In this document: positions 41,849 through 53,256 of the stretch, one piece after another
Numbering within the stretch: the stretch's first letter is position 1
Layout: each line of letters opens with the position of its first letter
Source: Rugalucina vietnamica
Taxonomy: Eukaryota; Mollusca; Bivalvia; Lucinida; Lucinidae
Assembly (NCBI GenBank): GCA_964017185.1
Contig: OZ024884.1
Location: 17,764,048-17,828,047, forward strand
DNA length: 64,000 nt
Direction of reading: 5' to 3'
Notes under the pieces: generated by a model
The model's database searches: none
What the model was told of the DNA's origin: nothing
Seen by the model: only the letters and a program-made list of their open reading frames with translations
Program-made: the position numbers and the translations under genes

Positions 41849-43633
41849 TACAGCTGCGTTCAGTTATTATTATACTCCCGCATTATTCAGAAATAAATTG
41901 ACAACTCTTCTTGTTTTTGAACAATCGTCACTGGCAAAAATGGTCAGCTGGAAGAATTTGCTTATGTAATGTGTTCAGTTTGAGTACAAATATTACTCTG
42001 TTAATAAAACTTCCAGATCTTGTGATGCTGTATGCCTAAATTGATTACATAACATAAGGAGCCAAACTTTTAGCAAAAATTCGTTGATGTTCGAGTTCCA
42101 TAAATTCCACAAGGAACCATGGTTAATGGTTTGTAATTTCATTTATAACTTCTTATGAAAGAATAATTATTTTTACACTATGGCTGAAAACTTGGTGCCT
42201 GTAAGGGCACTATTTACAGTCACAGTCTGATTTTCATTCATTGTACATTTTAGAATGTCAGTGTTTTTTTGCAAGAAAACGTATATTCTACCAGGACGGT
42301 CTTACGACCAAAACTTGCTAGTGAGTGGGTTCCTTCGTGAGGTAAGCATGCCTTAAAGCACTGTTGAGGCACCCGTGGCTTTGTATTCTGCCATAACGTG
42401 GGTTGGTTTTTCATCATACAGTTTCATGATTTATTCCTCCGCAACGAATACCATAGCGGGCTAAATTTATTGTTAGGCAATGGCTCACATCTGCTCTTCG
42501 TGATATTTCAAATCTCTTCTATTGTGTTTAAGTCAAGGAAATTAACATGCCAATGAAGGATTCAAAATCTAGTATTCAAGTTATGCAAGGCAATGTTCTT
42601 TATATTTATCCTAAATACGCAAAACACATAACTAATTTTAGAGGAATGTCTGTCTTTGAATGTCCTGGTGATTCCCTGGACTTTAAACCTATACAAGATG
42701 ATTGGAATATCATGAAGATGAGCTGGGAAAGATAGCGTAACAATAAAAGCTTCTATGTGAAAGTCCCAGACCCCTATGGTATTCTGTTCCGAGAGAAAAA
42801 AACATGAATAGTATGATAATATGCTATCCACGTTTTGGCAGAATACAAAGCTATGGGTGATTCCACAGTGGTTTAAGACATTCTTACCTCATGAAGGAAC
42901 CCACTAGCAAGCTTTGTTCGTAAACCCGTCCAGGTAGAATATTAGTTTTCTTGCAAAATAACACTGACATTCTAAAATGTACACTGACTGAAAATCAGGC
43001 TGTAATTTTACAGCGAGACCAGCGAGGGTATTCTGAGAAATCAGAAAATAAGTATTGGTTTAGATTCCTGTTCTAACCAACGTTTAATATATTTGGTCCC
43101 GTTTGGATTATAAAAGGCTTTGTATCGACTATCCTTTTGAAGGTTGCATAATTACAGTTATTCTTTATGGCTCCATGTTGCCAAGCTAGAGGGTCACTGA
43201 ATAGGCTTAAGTAGCCGAAACCGCGGTATGGCCCATCGCCTTTCTCATTAATACGATCACTGCTCATAAAGGATCCCAGTTTTATTTTTATTGTAAATAT
43301 TGCTCATAAAGACACCAAATTGTCAGCCTTAGTACAAAAATAGCTATTCTTTCATAATTTGCAAATGAAATAACAAATCATTAACATGGTTCCTCAGTGG
43401 AATCTTTAAAACTCGAATATCAGCGATTTTTTATTTTAAATTTGGCCCCAAATGTTATGTAATTAATTTAGGCATTTTACATCACAAGATCTGAAAGTTT
43501 TATATACAGAGTAAATATTTATGCTCAAACTTAACACATAATAAAATCAGATTTATCCAATTGTTCAAAAAAAAGAATTGTCAATTATTTCTGAATATTG
43601 CAGGGGTATATTAATAACTGAACGCAGCTGTAT
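41849..43633. mobile_element. Long-inverted-repeat element LIR-4, TA-flanked
   Basis: Arms 41849-42401 and 42828-43633 share TACAGCTGCGTTCAGTTATT, TTCTGAATAATTGACA-like, GAACCATG, GCAAGAAAAC, GGGTTCCTTC, TTTGTATTCTGCC and others in mirror order. TA flanks CAGC at both ends, and the termini resemble those of LIR-2. The right arm has an extra ~265-bp insertion (about 43014-43280) that carries the repeat fragment also seen near 8276. The spacer 42402-42827 contains a 62-codon frame (42547-42735) of unknown meaning. No transposase. Confidence 0.75.
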
Positions 43634-43800
43634 AACGGTAAACCTGCTGTGACGTATGTCTACTACGATCGTCCGAGATCTATAAAAGGGAGAAATTATA
43701 CATAAACTAGGTATAGTGCAACTTCTTTGACATCGTCGGTTTACCTTTGACATTTATATAGCATAATACTGTATGTCAGAGGGAAAACGACACGGTCAAT
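43634..43800. mobile_element. Element D copy 3 (left-end part)
   Basis: CTGTGACGTATGTCTACTAC GATCGTCCGAG matches the D left end. The body and right end are not found before element H begins. Confidence 0.5.
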
Positions 43801-43821
43801 ATGGTGAACAAAAAATGAAAC

Positions 43822-44066
43822 GAGCCGCGGTATGGGAAAACCAAAAATCTGCGTAGGCGAAAACAAAGGTGCAGATCAGCTTCGCAGTGTCTGCGAAGCT
43901 GATCAGCGCCTTTGTTTTCGCTACACGGATAGTACAATTCCTCTTCTTTCTAAATTCAAAATTTCCACCCTCTAGCCATATTCAATGCTTGTACAGGCCG
44001 GTTTGTGTCTGTGTCTGACCTGGTTGGAAACACAAATTGTTGGTTTTCTCTCGCACAGGCTCAAAT
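43822..44066. mobile_element. Hairpin MITE H, copy 1
   Basis: Inverted termini GAGCC...GGGAAAACCAA and TTGGTTTTCTC...GGCTC. A hairpin at 43857-43921 has ~31-bp arms (GCGAAAACAAAGGTGCAGAT and on) with tip CTTCGCAG/CTGCGAAG. The 3' half holds ACAGGCCGGTTT and TTGGAAACACAAATTGTTGG. Confidence 0.8.
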
Positions 44067-44129
44067 GTCTTTTACGTGTACAATCTCAAATGAGACAGTC
44101 CAGATCTTTGAAAGAATTTTGATGTTACC

Positions 44130-44133
<4 letters not shown>

Positions 44134-44186
<53 letters not shown>
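44134..44186. repeat. Poly-T run
   Basis: An uninterrupted T run of about 53 bases following GATGTTACCTGCC. It may be the inverted tail of a retroposed sequence, but no body was recognised. Confidence 0.95.
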
Positions 44187-44187
<1 letters not shown>

Positions 44188-44303
44188 TCATTGACTAGTT
44201 CGGAACTCGATCGGTTAGTTTCGTGAACGAAAATTAGTGCAATGCAAAGCTTTACTCCTGGTTGAGTAACACTTCAGATTTCCTTTCATAGTTAGTGTTA
44301 TAT

Positions 44304-44719
44304 CCTCGGGGGGTAACTACCTATATATGACGTAGTAGGGATGTGCCGACCGAATAGCCCCCTTTTTCAGCCTCGCCAGATATATGAATAGGTTACCTTT
44401 TTCAAGTCAAAATATATGAATGACCCCATTTTTCGATATTTAGTCTATGAATGACCTTTTTTCGGACATCCATGTTTAAGAGCACTTTTTTTTTGCTGAC
44501 ATACACAGCTCAGAAAGTCGAAATATTTGTATATAATTGTGTATAGGTCAAAATTTTGTACAATCAAATATATGAATGAGTCACTTTTTTCGAAGGCATG
44601 ATATATGAATGGGTCCCTTTTTTCGATTACTAGATATATAAATTGGGTATGTTTTAAAGTATCGGGCGGCACGTCCGCACCAAAATTACCTCCGAGTTAC
44701 CCCCCCCCCACCCCCGAGG
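44304..44719. mobile_element. TIR element with internal ~32-bp tandem repeats and TTATAT target duplication
   Basis: Ends CCTCGGGGGGTAAC and GTTACCCCC...CCGAGG are inverted. TTATAT flanks both sides (44298-44303 and 44720-44725). Inside, ATATATGAATGRGTCCYTTT-like units recur at about 44381, 44410, 44442, 44567, 44599 and 44632. No coding capacity. Confidence 0.75.
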
Positions 44720-45011
44720 TTATATCCCTCTTTTTCAGTGTATAACTAAAACACATGACTATCATTCGAGGCCACTCAGACCCATTTTTGCCGGACCCGG
44801 TTGGATAAGAATGAAAATGCAAAATAAAATAAAATCAATTTTAAATTAGATAAATATTTAAATAAAAGCACGTACTCATCCGAACAGTGACATGCAAATT
44901 TGGAGATACAATATCCAAAGATGTGCCCGTACTTCGCGCAGTGATTAAAACACGCTGTATGGCTCAGACACATTGCATCTGTGGTACGCGACCAATCTGT
45001 AAAAATAAAAT

Positions 45012-45262
45012 GAGCAGCCGCATGTGAAAACCAACGAAATGCTTAGGCGAAAACAAAGGCGCAGGTCAGCTGTGCAGTAACTGCACAGCTGATCAGCGCC
45101 TTTGTTTTCGCCACTGGGATAGTACAATTTCTATTCTTCCTTAATCCAAAATTTGAAGGTTTTAACAATTTTCTGTGACTGTACTGTACAGGCCGGTTTT
45201 GTGTTGGACCTGGTCGGAATTTCGGAAACCCAAATTGTTGGTTTTCTCACGCACATGCTCAA
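45012..45262. mobile_element. Hairpin MITE H, copy 2
   Basis: Same layout and orientation as 43822-44066. The hairpin at 45047-45111 has tip CTGTGCAG/CTGCACAG, so both arms changed together relative to copy 1. The ends GAGC...GTGAAAACCAAC and GTTGGTTTTCTCACGCACAT GCTC are better preserved inverted repeats. Confidence 0.8.
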
Positions 45263-46669
45263 AAAACAATGACTGGAAATGAAAGACAAAATAATTTATA
45301 GTGTATACACGATGGACAGCATTAAAGGTTACAACTCCAAGACTTTATTTAGAAAATATCTTTTGCTCATAAAAGGTTATTCAAGGAAAACTTCTTGTTT
45401 AAAAAGGATATCTTAAGTACCGCAACAAGGGCGTATATTTGAACGATCACTGATATATTTATGAATTTGTAACGTCAAATGTAAAAAAGACTTAGTCGAT
45501 GAACGGATACACCACAATGATAGAAAGAAAAACAAACGTAAGCAAACATTCTTTACTCACAAAGTAACTGCAACGCAATGGCTAAAGTTAACGTGTATAA
45601 CACAGACATGGTCTCTAGATTTTCTGGTTGTTTATAATATACAGTCTTATGTATCCTTGATAATTGTTTCAAATCTTATTAAATAGCAGGTATACCGGGG
45701 CACATCAAAACGTCCATGTTTTAATGTTTGTTTTATTTAAAGTAAATTTCGAGTATCAGTGTCAAAATAAAGCAAATGGAAAGAATTGTTTGCTTTTTGA
45801 TCAATGCTTTTGTTTTTAAATATCGCTATGCAGGAAACTAATGCCAAATTAACATAGCAAAACATGCAAACTACTACATTTCTTCTGACTTTGAACATTA
45901 AAATATCTGGTTTTCAATGCATACTTGTGTGCAATTTGATCATTTTCATTTGATCTGAACAATTGACCCCTGAATAGCAGTGAGAAATATGAATCAATTC
46001 GTACAAAAAACATGAGCAGATATTAATAAATTCGAACATCTATACATGTACATGCACTATATACGATATATCAAGGACAAATGCTTAATACGAGGGTTGT
46101 TCTTTAATGCATGTCATTTGCTCGATTACTTGTCCTGTGGACAATGTAGGAGAATGATGTTTATATATGGTGAAAGCTTAATCTTCTTGGTCAGACTGGT
46201 ATCAAAATTATTGCTCTCTGACTCCCGGTCGTATAGACATCACCTTCTTAAACAGGGTACTATATTGTTTTCCAGTTAATGTAATTTCGATCACTTGTAT
46301 AGAAAATGTTGTAACATTCGCAACAATATGTACATGTACAAATCTGCTTTCATTTTACACATAAACCTGCCACTCTTATGGGCATTAGAAAACACTTTTG
46401 TAGAATGTTTTCACTTTGAATTTATAGAATTATTGCCACTGCATTATGACGTCATAGTGTTTTCATTATACACCATTTAAAATAACTGAACAGGTTACGT
46501 CTTTCATGATTTGCATATTTTGCAAAATGGATTATGTGGTAAATATTTCAGATTTATTGTTATCTAAATTTAACCAAAAATGGTCTATACATGTATGGAC
46601 AACCCCTATAAATTGCTAAATTGGCAATTTAACAATTACGTCAGGTTTAAGGTAAAGCGGTCACACAGC
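45263..46669. other. Nothing recognised
   Basis: AT-rich, with no supported coding, RNA or repeat feature. Confidence 0.4.
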
Positions 46670-46770
46670 TTCTAACGAGTACCACAACTTACGTTTTGGA
46701 TCAAAAATAAGAAAATTAAGTTAAAACCCTGCAAACCCCAGTTTTTCTATATAAAAGTTTTCCTGTTGGA
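46670..46770. mobile_element. PAL fragment (copy 3)
   Basis: TTCTAACGAGTACCACAACT, a half palindrome, then CCTGCAAACCCCAGTTTTTC and TATATAAAAG. The other half is missing. Confidence 0.65.
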
Positions 46771-47348
46771 TAAAAAAAAAACATAGCATGGCCTTGAATA
46801 AAAACAAACAGTTCTTGAAACCTGCACGTAAATATTGCTCTACCGCCGACCGTCGGTCGGAAAATAGAGAAACTGTGATTAAAGTTCAACAAACGCTTGC
46901 CAAAAATTACATAAAATGTGAATTCATTGAATAATTTGATTGTAAAAAAAATCGGCGCATTCCTTGTATTTAGCATAAATGTATGTATCAAATATTGTAT
47001 CTGCCAGAGTTTGTATATTTGGTGATCACCATTTACACAGTAAAACTCAAAAAAGGACAATTCCCACAAATCGAACCCACCCCACAAACTGGGCATATCC
47101 CACCAGTTGCTCAGTTTGTGGGATTAGCCAAGTTTGTGAGTCCTATTTCACAAAAGGCTTAACCTACACGTCGTGATTTATATTACCCGCTTTTTACGTA
47201 AACCCTTCCGGTAAGAGGATTTTACCTGCTTTATCCCGATAAAGTATTGAGCTACATGTATTAGGACACAGAGCCAAATGTCGCCTTTGACACGACAATA
47301 TGAACATTTGGGGCGTTTTGCGGAACTGTGTCTGGTGAGCATCAGTAT
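46771..47348. other. Mostly unrecognised; short inverted repeat at 47083-47124
   Basis: CCCACAAACTGGGC and GCTCAGTTTGTGGG form a small imperfect hairpin. A 126-codon minus-strand frame at 46716-47096 is AT-rich, Phe-rich and overlaps PAL sequence; not called. Confidence 0.4.
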
Positions 47349-47494
47349 AACACGTCCGTGCAAAATACCTCCTTACATCCCACTTTTATATAGCAAAACA
47401 GGGGTATGAGGGGTATACCTATTTTCTTACTTTTGATCCAAAACATAGATTGTAGGTACTCGTTAGAACCCGCCTCAGCGAGGCGGTTTTGTTG
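47349..47494. mobile_element. PAL fragment (copy 4)
   Basis: It has the left part from CACGTCCGTGCAAAATACC through the C/G stem (CCACTTTTATATAGCAAAAC AGGGG) and the central palindrome tip CGCCTCAGCGAGGCGG, then breaks off. Confidence 0.7.
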
Positions 47495-48013
47495 ATGACT
47501 TCTGTGCATTTTACATCTTATATGCGCTTTCATTTTAAGTTCGTGTAACTAGGTGGCTACCTATTGGGAAAAAGCTGTTCACTGTTTACTGATCTGATTG
47601 TATTAGTATCTGTTAGTCAGTTTAGTTAAATACATCATGTAAAAGCAATGAACGCATGGCTCGAGTCGCGTCCACCCATATCATTTCAAATAGGCTGTTT
47701 CTTGGCTGCACTTGAACGTACATGTATCAAGTTTCGTCTACGCTATGCGATACAAAAAAATTCAACTTTGAGAAGAATGTAAGGAAAATTTCAACTATGA
47801 AAGGAATGTAAGCAATATCTTATCAAATACGTACAGTTGAGTGTAATAACATCTATTCATGTACTTTATTCTTGCTCCGCACAGTATGTCAACATTTCTG
47901 CACATGAATTGATTTTCAACTTCACTCGTATGACTTTTCTTTTGTTTCATCGGCTTCAAGAATTGCGACCTCAGTTATGAACTGAGTCATAAATGTTAAA
48001 AATCAGCTTCAAC
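47495..48013. other. Nothing recognised
   Basis: AT-rich, with no supported feature. Confidence 0.4.
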
Positions 48014-48121
48014 CCCAGCGGGCACATGACGTCAAAATGACGTCATATCAACGTCGATGCGACGTCATGACGTCGCATCGACGTCGATCTGACGTCATTT
48101 TGACGTCATGTGCCTGCTGGG
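48014..48121. mobile_element. 108-bp palindromic element built of TGACGTCA-like units
   Basis: CCCAGCGGGCACATGACGTC at the left mirrors GACGTCATGTGCCTGCTGGG at the right. TGACGTCA-type octamers occur at least four times, with GACGTCATGACGTC at the axis. It is a nearly perfect single hairpin. TGACGTCA equals the CREB/ATF binding site, but here it may only be part of the palindrome. Confidence 0.85.
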
Positions 48122-48427
48122 AACCATAATGATTTCCTTACTCCTCTGCTAGGTCTGATTAAAATGAAGGCAACAGCAGGCATTTTAGAAAAAAAAACTC
48201 CATTGGGTTAAAAAATGTGCAAATTGAATTGTCGTTTTCGGCTTTAAAATGTTGGAATCATTGAATCTGTTGTTATTTTTCAAAGCATAACTACCATTTG
48301 ACTTTCAAGTACGTTTATATGTAACTATTCAAATGACGTTGTGGCGTCACAAGAAACGTTAAAATGTGTCCTTTCAAATGCTCACAGCTTTAATCTTCCA
48401 GCCTGGAAAATGAAAAACGATAAAAAG

Positions 48428-48461
<34 letters not shown>

Positions 48462-48979
48462 ACGATGGTTTAAAATATCGATATTGAAGGAAACAAATTC
48501 TCTGTGCTAATTGCAGTTGCGTGGATATGCATATACACTAGCCCAAAGAGCAAACGCAGGAGTGGATTATTTTGTCAATTTTACTTACTCTGACATATTC
48601 GTCGGAATATTTTCAAAACCAACATGTTGGGTTAATGCAAACATTGCATAGAATTTAAATTTTAATCATCAGTCGCTATGGCGCCATGAATCAGTCGATT
48701 TAACAGAGGCTGTATGTCTGTAAGAAAATGCATAGGGAGTTGCTGGTATTCGGCATGTGACTGAAATTCGTACACTTGAAAACGAAATTTCGATAATATC
48801 GAAATGTTGGTGTTTATGAACCATCCAAACGTTTTTGAACATAAGTGTGTTATACGTTGCGTGTTTGATTCTAATTTTGAGGATCGCTGATCAGTTAATA
48901 TCTACATGATTTGCAATTGAATGATGAAAGGTGAATATTGGGCCGAAACAAAATTTTGTGGGGAAATCAGTTTAGTTTT
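48122..48979. other. Poly-A run (48428-48460); otherwise nothing recognised
   Basis: A 33-base A run follows AAACGATAAAAAG. No SINE or LINE body was recognised before it. Confidence 0.5.
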
Positions 48980-49088
48980 AAAAAAAAATGTGCTTAGAAA
49001 CATTTCAAAGCACCGGTTTACATTTTTAAACTTAAAAAAAATGTGCTTAGAAACATTTCTAAGCACCGGTTTACATTTTTAAACTTTA
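48980..49088 (+). repeat. Two tandem 53-bp copies
   Basis: AAATGTGCTTAGAAACATTT, AAGCACCGGTTTACATTTTT and AAACTT repeat with a 53-bp period (starts 48988 and 49041). The second unit contains the palindrome GTGCTTAGAAA...TTTCTAAGCAC; the first has one base different in that arm. Confidence 0.85.
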
Positions 49089-50077
49089 AAATGAATAGAA
49101 GTCAGTGTTCTAGTGATTTTCTTGCATTTTTAATTTGCAATGTTTGAATAGGCTTTCATGTGCGAAACACAAAAATGACAATGTGTTTGAGTTCAAATTT
49201 ATGATGTGAGAAACTGGGGCAATATTTCCTCATGCAGCAACTTTTATAAGATTTGACAGTCGTCACATAATGGCAAAGTGCAAGGCCATGGTCAATCAAG
49301 CGTGAAGAATACCCGGAAAATGGGAAAAAGCGTTTTGACCAATCAGAACACAGCTTAGTGATCCCTAATCCGTAGAACAAATTTAATGGCTTTAAAATGT
49401 TTGTTGGCCATTATTGACTAAATGCTGCCAGTAGAGTTTGCCAGGACAACTTTTTTTTCTAGCAAAATCATCCCTGTTTTATGTGGCGTTTGGGTTTGCA
49501 TCTCATATCTTAGTTATACAAAAATTAAACAACTTTTCTGAAGACAATAAAAGACGTTTATTTGTTTATAATAGTATAATTGGTCAAATAGGTCACTGTA
49601 TAAGCGGCAACTTTAATATTCATATCTGGGCGTGGTCGGCTAGTCCTTCTGTTCAAGTAGGGAGATTATAGGGAAGTCGAACTCAGTCAGCCTAGAGTGC
49701 TGGGCCACATATTTACCGTTAGAGATCAGCTACCTGTATTTTGTCCAGTCCAGTGAATTAGACATATCGTTTTTCATTCGTATTTTCTAACGGAAAAAAT
49801 GTGAGTTGAATCTTTCAACTGTATACCTTTAGCTTTTACCTAGGTCAAACGTAGACCATACCCAATAACGTATTCATGAGGTAACGCCCATACAGTAGCC
49901 TATTTGCCGAATTATGTATCTAACTTTCATATACATGTATAGTATCATACATGTTTTCCAATATACTTGATTGAACGCCATTTTCTGTTTTCTTCCACTG
50001 TAAGGCTTTCCCAATGGAGCAAAGAGAAACTTAGGTACCTCAAGAGTTACCAACAAAACATTTCATAAGGATGACAT
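49089..50077. other. Nothing recognised
   Basis: No supported coding or repeat feature. Confidence 0.4.
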
Positions 50078-50245
50078 GTATATACATGAAACGCATTACC
50101 CTCTTAAATCCCACTTTTATGAAGTATAACCGGGATATACAGGGGGTATGCCTATTTTCCCTAAATTTGATCCAAAGCATAGATTTTGGATTCACGTTTG
50201 AACCGCCTCGCCGCTTATAACGTACAGTCTACGTTTTAAGCAACT
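50078..50245. mobile_element. PAL fragment (copy 5), decayed
   Basis: TTAAATCCCACTTTTATGAA, GGGGGTATGCCTATTTTCCC, GATCCAAAGCATAGATTTTG and GAACCGCCTCGCCGCTTATA follow PAL order up to just past the palindrome centre. Confidence 0.6.
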
Positions 50246-50464
50246 CTTTTTAAAAAGTCAACCGACAAATGTCTTAAATTCTGTGATCACTGCATGGACA
50301 TATTGATTGCATCGTAATGCCAAGGCGGTGTTACTGTAGTGGTTGTAATAGTGCAATGTTTTGATTTTTATTTCTGAACTGTACATGTATGTTCACTGAT
50401 GTTGAAATTCATATACATGTATTTAGCTAACTTTAGGTAACGCAGTTTGGCTGACAATCGTTAG

Positions 50465-50912
50465 AACACCAAGGAAACATGTCCGTGAAATGTGTACTCT
50501 CTTAAATCCATTTTCATATAGAAAAGTTGGGGTTTGCAGGAATATATAGTGCCATTTCACGCAGTGAGCCGTAAATGTACTTTTAAGGTTTACTCCATTC
50601 CTTATTTCAGGTAAACCATCTTACTGATAATGTCTTATAACAACACTCTTCCATTTTAAGTCTCTATGGCTGTTAAGGTCTGATTGCAACACCTCCGGGC
50701 CATCTTTATTTTTACAACAGAAAAACATTTCCGTATTAAATATACTCGCTCAAAACCCATTGGCCAGGCGGCTCTAACGTGTACCTACAATCTATGTTTT
50801 GAGTTAAATATTCAAAATGTGTGTTTGTTTTTTTTTTTTCTGATATTTCTTTTTTAATTTTTACAGCTGAAAAAAAAATATCCGTAAATTTAATTGGCCA
50901 GTTTTCGTAATG
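50465..50912. mobile_element. PAL copy 6, decayed and interrupted
   Basis: Left end GGAAACATGTCCGTGAAATG to about 50550; the right half resumes near 50745 (CAGGCGGCTCTAACGTGTAC, ACAATCTATGTTTTGAG) and ends CCAGTTTTCGTAATG at 50912. The ~195 bp between them are unassigned. Confidence 0.6.
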
Positions 50913-51267
50913 ACTATAAATTGATGTACTGGACAGCTGTTAGTCAAATTTTATTAAGGTTTTATCTTTTACTTTTTGTTTCGATTTTATCTTTTACTTT
51001 TGTCCTGAACAAAGGCAAGACAAAGATATTATCTGTGCTGCAACATTTGGTTGTGAGTAAAAAGAAAACTTGATCGAAACACAGGTATCAATGGATACTA
51101 ACGTACAAAGGACGCATCCATATCTGTACGCCTCTTCGAGATAAAGCAAAGGGACATAGTTTTCGGCTTTCCGTCCTTCCATATGCCCGTCTGCCTGTCC
51201 TTCCGTACTTCAGTACATGTACGTCCGTATATCCGTCATTCCGTCCGGACTCCCCATATATATAGGA
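50913..51267. other. Unassigned, with a TCCG-rich degenerate tract at 51165-51250
   Basis: Repeated CCGTCCTTCC / CCGTMTKCC words, likely a decayed simple repeat adjoining the tandem pair at 51268. Confidence 0.45.
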
Positions 51268-51576
51268 GTATGTACCTTGTGTGCGCAACTCCTCCTACAG
51301 TTTAATTCCGATTATTTTGAAACTTTACAGATGTTGTGACAATGCTTTGAAGAGGTGCATATGGTTTAGATATTATCCTTTGATAATTACTTTTGACACT
51401 TTTTTGCAATTTGAACTTAGTCGTTTTTCAGGCATTTTTACAATGTGAAAGTGGGTACCTTGTGTGCACAACCCCTCCTACGGTTTTATTTCAATTCTTT
51501 TCAAACATTACAGATGTCTTATCCATGCTTTGAAGATGTGTATGTGATTTGAATATAATCCTTAGTTTAATATTTG

Positions 51577-51609
<33 letters not shown>

Positions 51610-51620
51610 CAATTTGAACT
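51268..51620 (+). repeat. Tandem pair of ~183-bp units with T run
   Basis: ACCTTGTGTGCGCAACTCCT, TTTAATTCCGATTATTTTGA and GCTTTGAAGAGGTGCATATG recur as ACCTTGTGTGCACAACCCCT and so on from 51452. The second unit ends in a T run (51580-51610). Confidence 0.75.
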
Positions 51621-51751
51621 TTGCGTTTTTCGGGATTTTACCTAAAGAAAGTGCATGTGGTTTGGGTATGCTGCAAATGCTGAAACTGCAAACTCGAGTG
51701 AAAGGGATGTAAATTCTCTGAATTCGCTTGATTCCTTTCCCAAACAAAGGA

Positions 51752-51956
51752 CATCACGCTTACATGTCCATGTAATAAATACCCCCTTATAACCCACTTT
51801 TATCTAGAAATAAAACTGGGGGTTTAAAGGGGTTTACATACATTGTTTTTTATCCAAAACATAGATAGTAGGTACTCGTTTGAACCATCTCGTCAATGCA
51901 GTACTTATGTGTACCCGCAATAGATGTTTTGAGCAAAAAGGTTCCCTCTTCCTGTT

Positions 51957-51987
<31 letters not shown>

Positions 51988-52045
51988 CAATTTTTACTGA
52001 TTCCAAAAATACTACTATATATTACACGGGAAAGTTTTCGTAATG
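51752..52045. mobile_element. PAL copy 7, end to end but decayed
   Basis: CATCACGCTTACATGTCC start; CCCACTTTTATCTAG...ACTGGGGG stem; CATAGATAGTAGGTACTCG; palindrome tip lost (GAACCATCTCGTCAATG); T run 51957-51987; end GGGAAAGTTTTCGTAATG. Confidence 0.7.
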
Positions 52046-53256
52046 GTGTATCTTTACGAGAAAGGATTCCCCAGATTTATATTCCGATTATCCGATAAGT
52101 TCACGGCTGTGTCCCATTGTTGTTGTTTGTAAAAAATAGATAAAACTGTTTAAGAAACAAAATACATGTTATATCGTCAATAATATCTTCAACAGCCTGG
52201 CATGACACAATGATAACGTTTAGACTGTATTAGATATTGTGGGTTTATCTTTCAACAGTCTTTTAGAACAAAGAGTCTCATTGATTGAATTATTTTTATC
52301 AGTAAAAGAAGTTCCAACAACTAGATGTGCGACAGACAGATCATCAATGCGGCCTCCTGGTGCATAGTTGGCAAACAAAGAACATATGTTCACCAGGTGA
52401 TATCATGGTATAACACCCATGCAAATGTGAATTTCTCTCGCATTTAAATATTTCTGCTGATTTGAAAATATTGACTGCGGAATCACATAATCTAAAACAA
52501 ACGTTTCTCCCATGTGATTTCATTCAATATTAATCAATAGCAATGCAATATTAATTCCCAAAATTTGTCAAATCTGCTATATTACAATATATTACTCTTA
52601 AATTCGGTTCTGATTGTGCATGTAAAATACACGACCATGTTAACATGTTGTTTTGTATAAAGCTTAAAGAGGCGATGGCATCTTCCTATTCAGATCAGTT
52701 GTGTGCCTTACGTTGGACAGAGCGGAGCCATTAACGACTCTGTGACTAATAAGATAGAATAAGATAGAAATAACTAAAAGAACAGTAATAATAAGTGTCG
52801 TTTCGAAGGGCTGTCTGTGGAAAAGGTATTAAATAATGTACCGTAATTGAGATCCTAAGCACGTTCGAATATTTTTATTTGGGCCCTACCAGGGGTTTGA
52901 TGATCTGGGGAAAAGGAACAAGCGAAACTTTGAGGAGTTTAGAAACAAGGAGCAGGGATTGGGGAGAAACAATTTAAGGAAGGTGGTGAGAATGGTATTT
53001 TTCCTTCTAGGGTGCAGGGACATAAAATAGCCTGGTAGGGCCTTATTATCGTGCACACGTTTAAGCGAAACACATTGTTTACTTTTTCACAGGGCACCCA
53101 CTGTATTTACTTGACGTCGCTATTTTTGGTCTAAAAATTGAGAGATATTTAAACGATAGCATATCACATTAATAAAAAGTGACATTTCGATATACACGTA
53201 ACTCCGGGTATAAGTAATGTTTATGCTGTGTAACGCTGTAATGGTGACGTTAATTT
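52046..53256. other. 5' flank of the fucosyltransferase; small inverted repeat at 52881-53042
   Basis: GGGCCCTACCAGG at 52881 and CCTGGTAGGGCC at 53031 enclose ~140 bp and look like a short TIR element. No core promoter is recognisable. The coding exon has a probable acceptor at 53256-53268, so its promoter may lie further upstream. Confidence 0.45.

Noticed and set aside
42547-42735. 62-codon frame in the LIR-4 spacer as a gene
   Set aside because: Too short, no motif, and the opposite strand is also open; mentioned only in the element entry.
44005-44226. Poly-Phe frame
   Set aside because: It is the translated T run at 44134-44186.
46716-47096. 126-codon minus-strand frame
   Set aside because: Phe/Tyr-rich composition from AT-rich DNA, overlaps a PAL fragment, and has no motif or splice context.
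48980-49088. CRISPR-like repeat
   Set aside because: Only two head-to-tail copies, no spacers, eukaryotic context.
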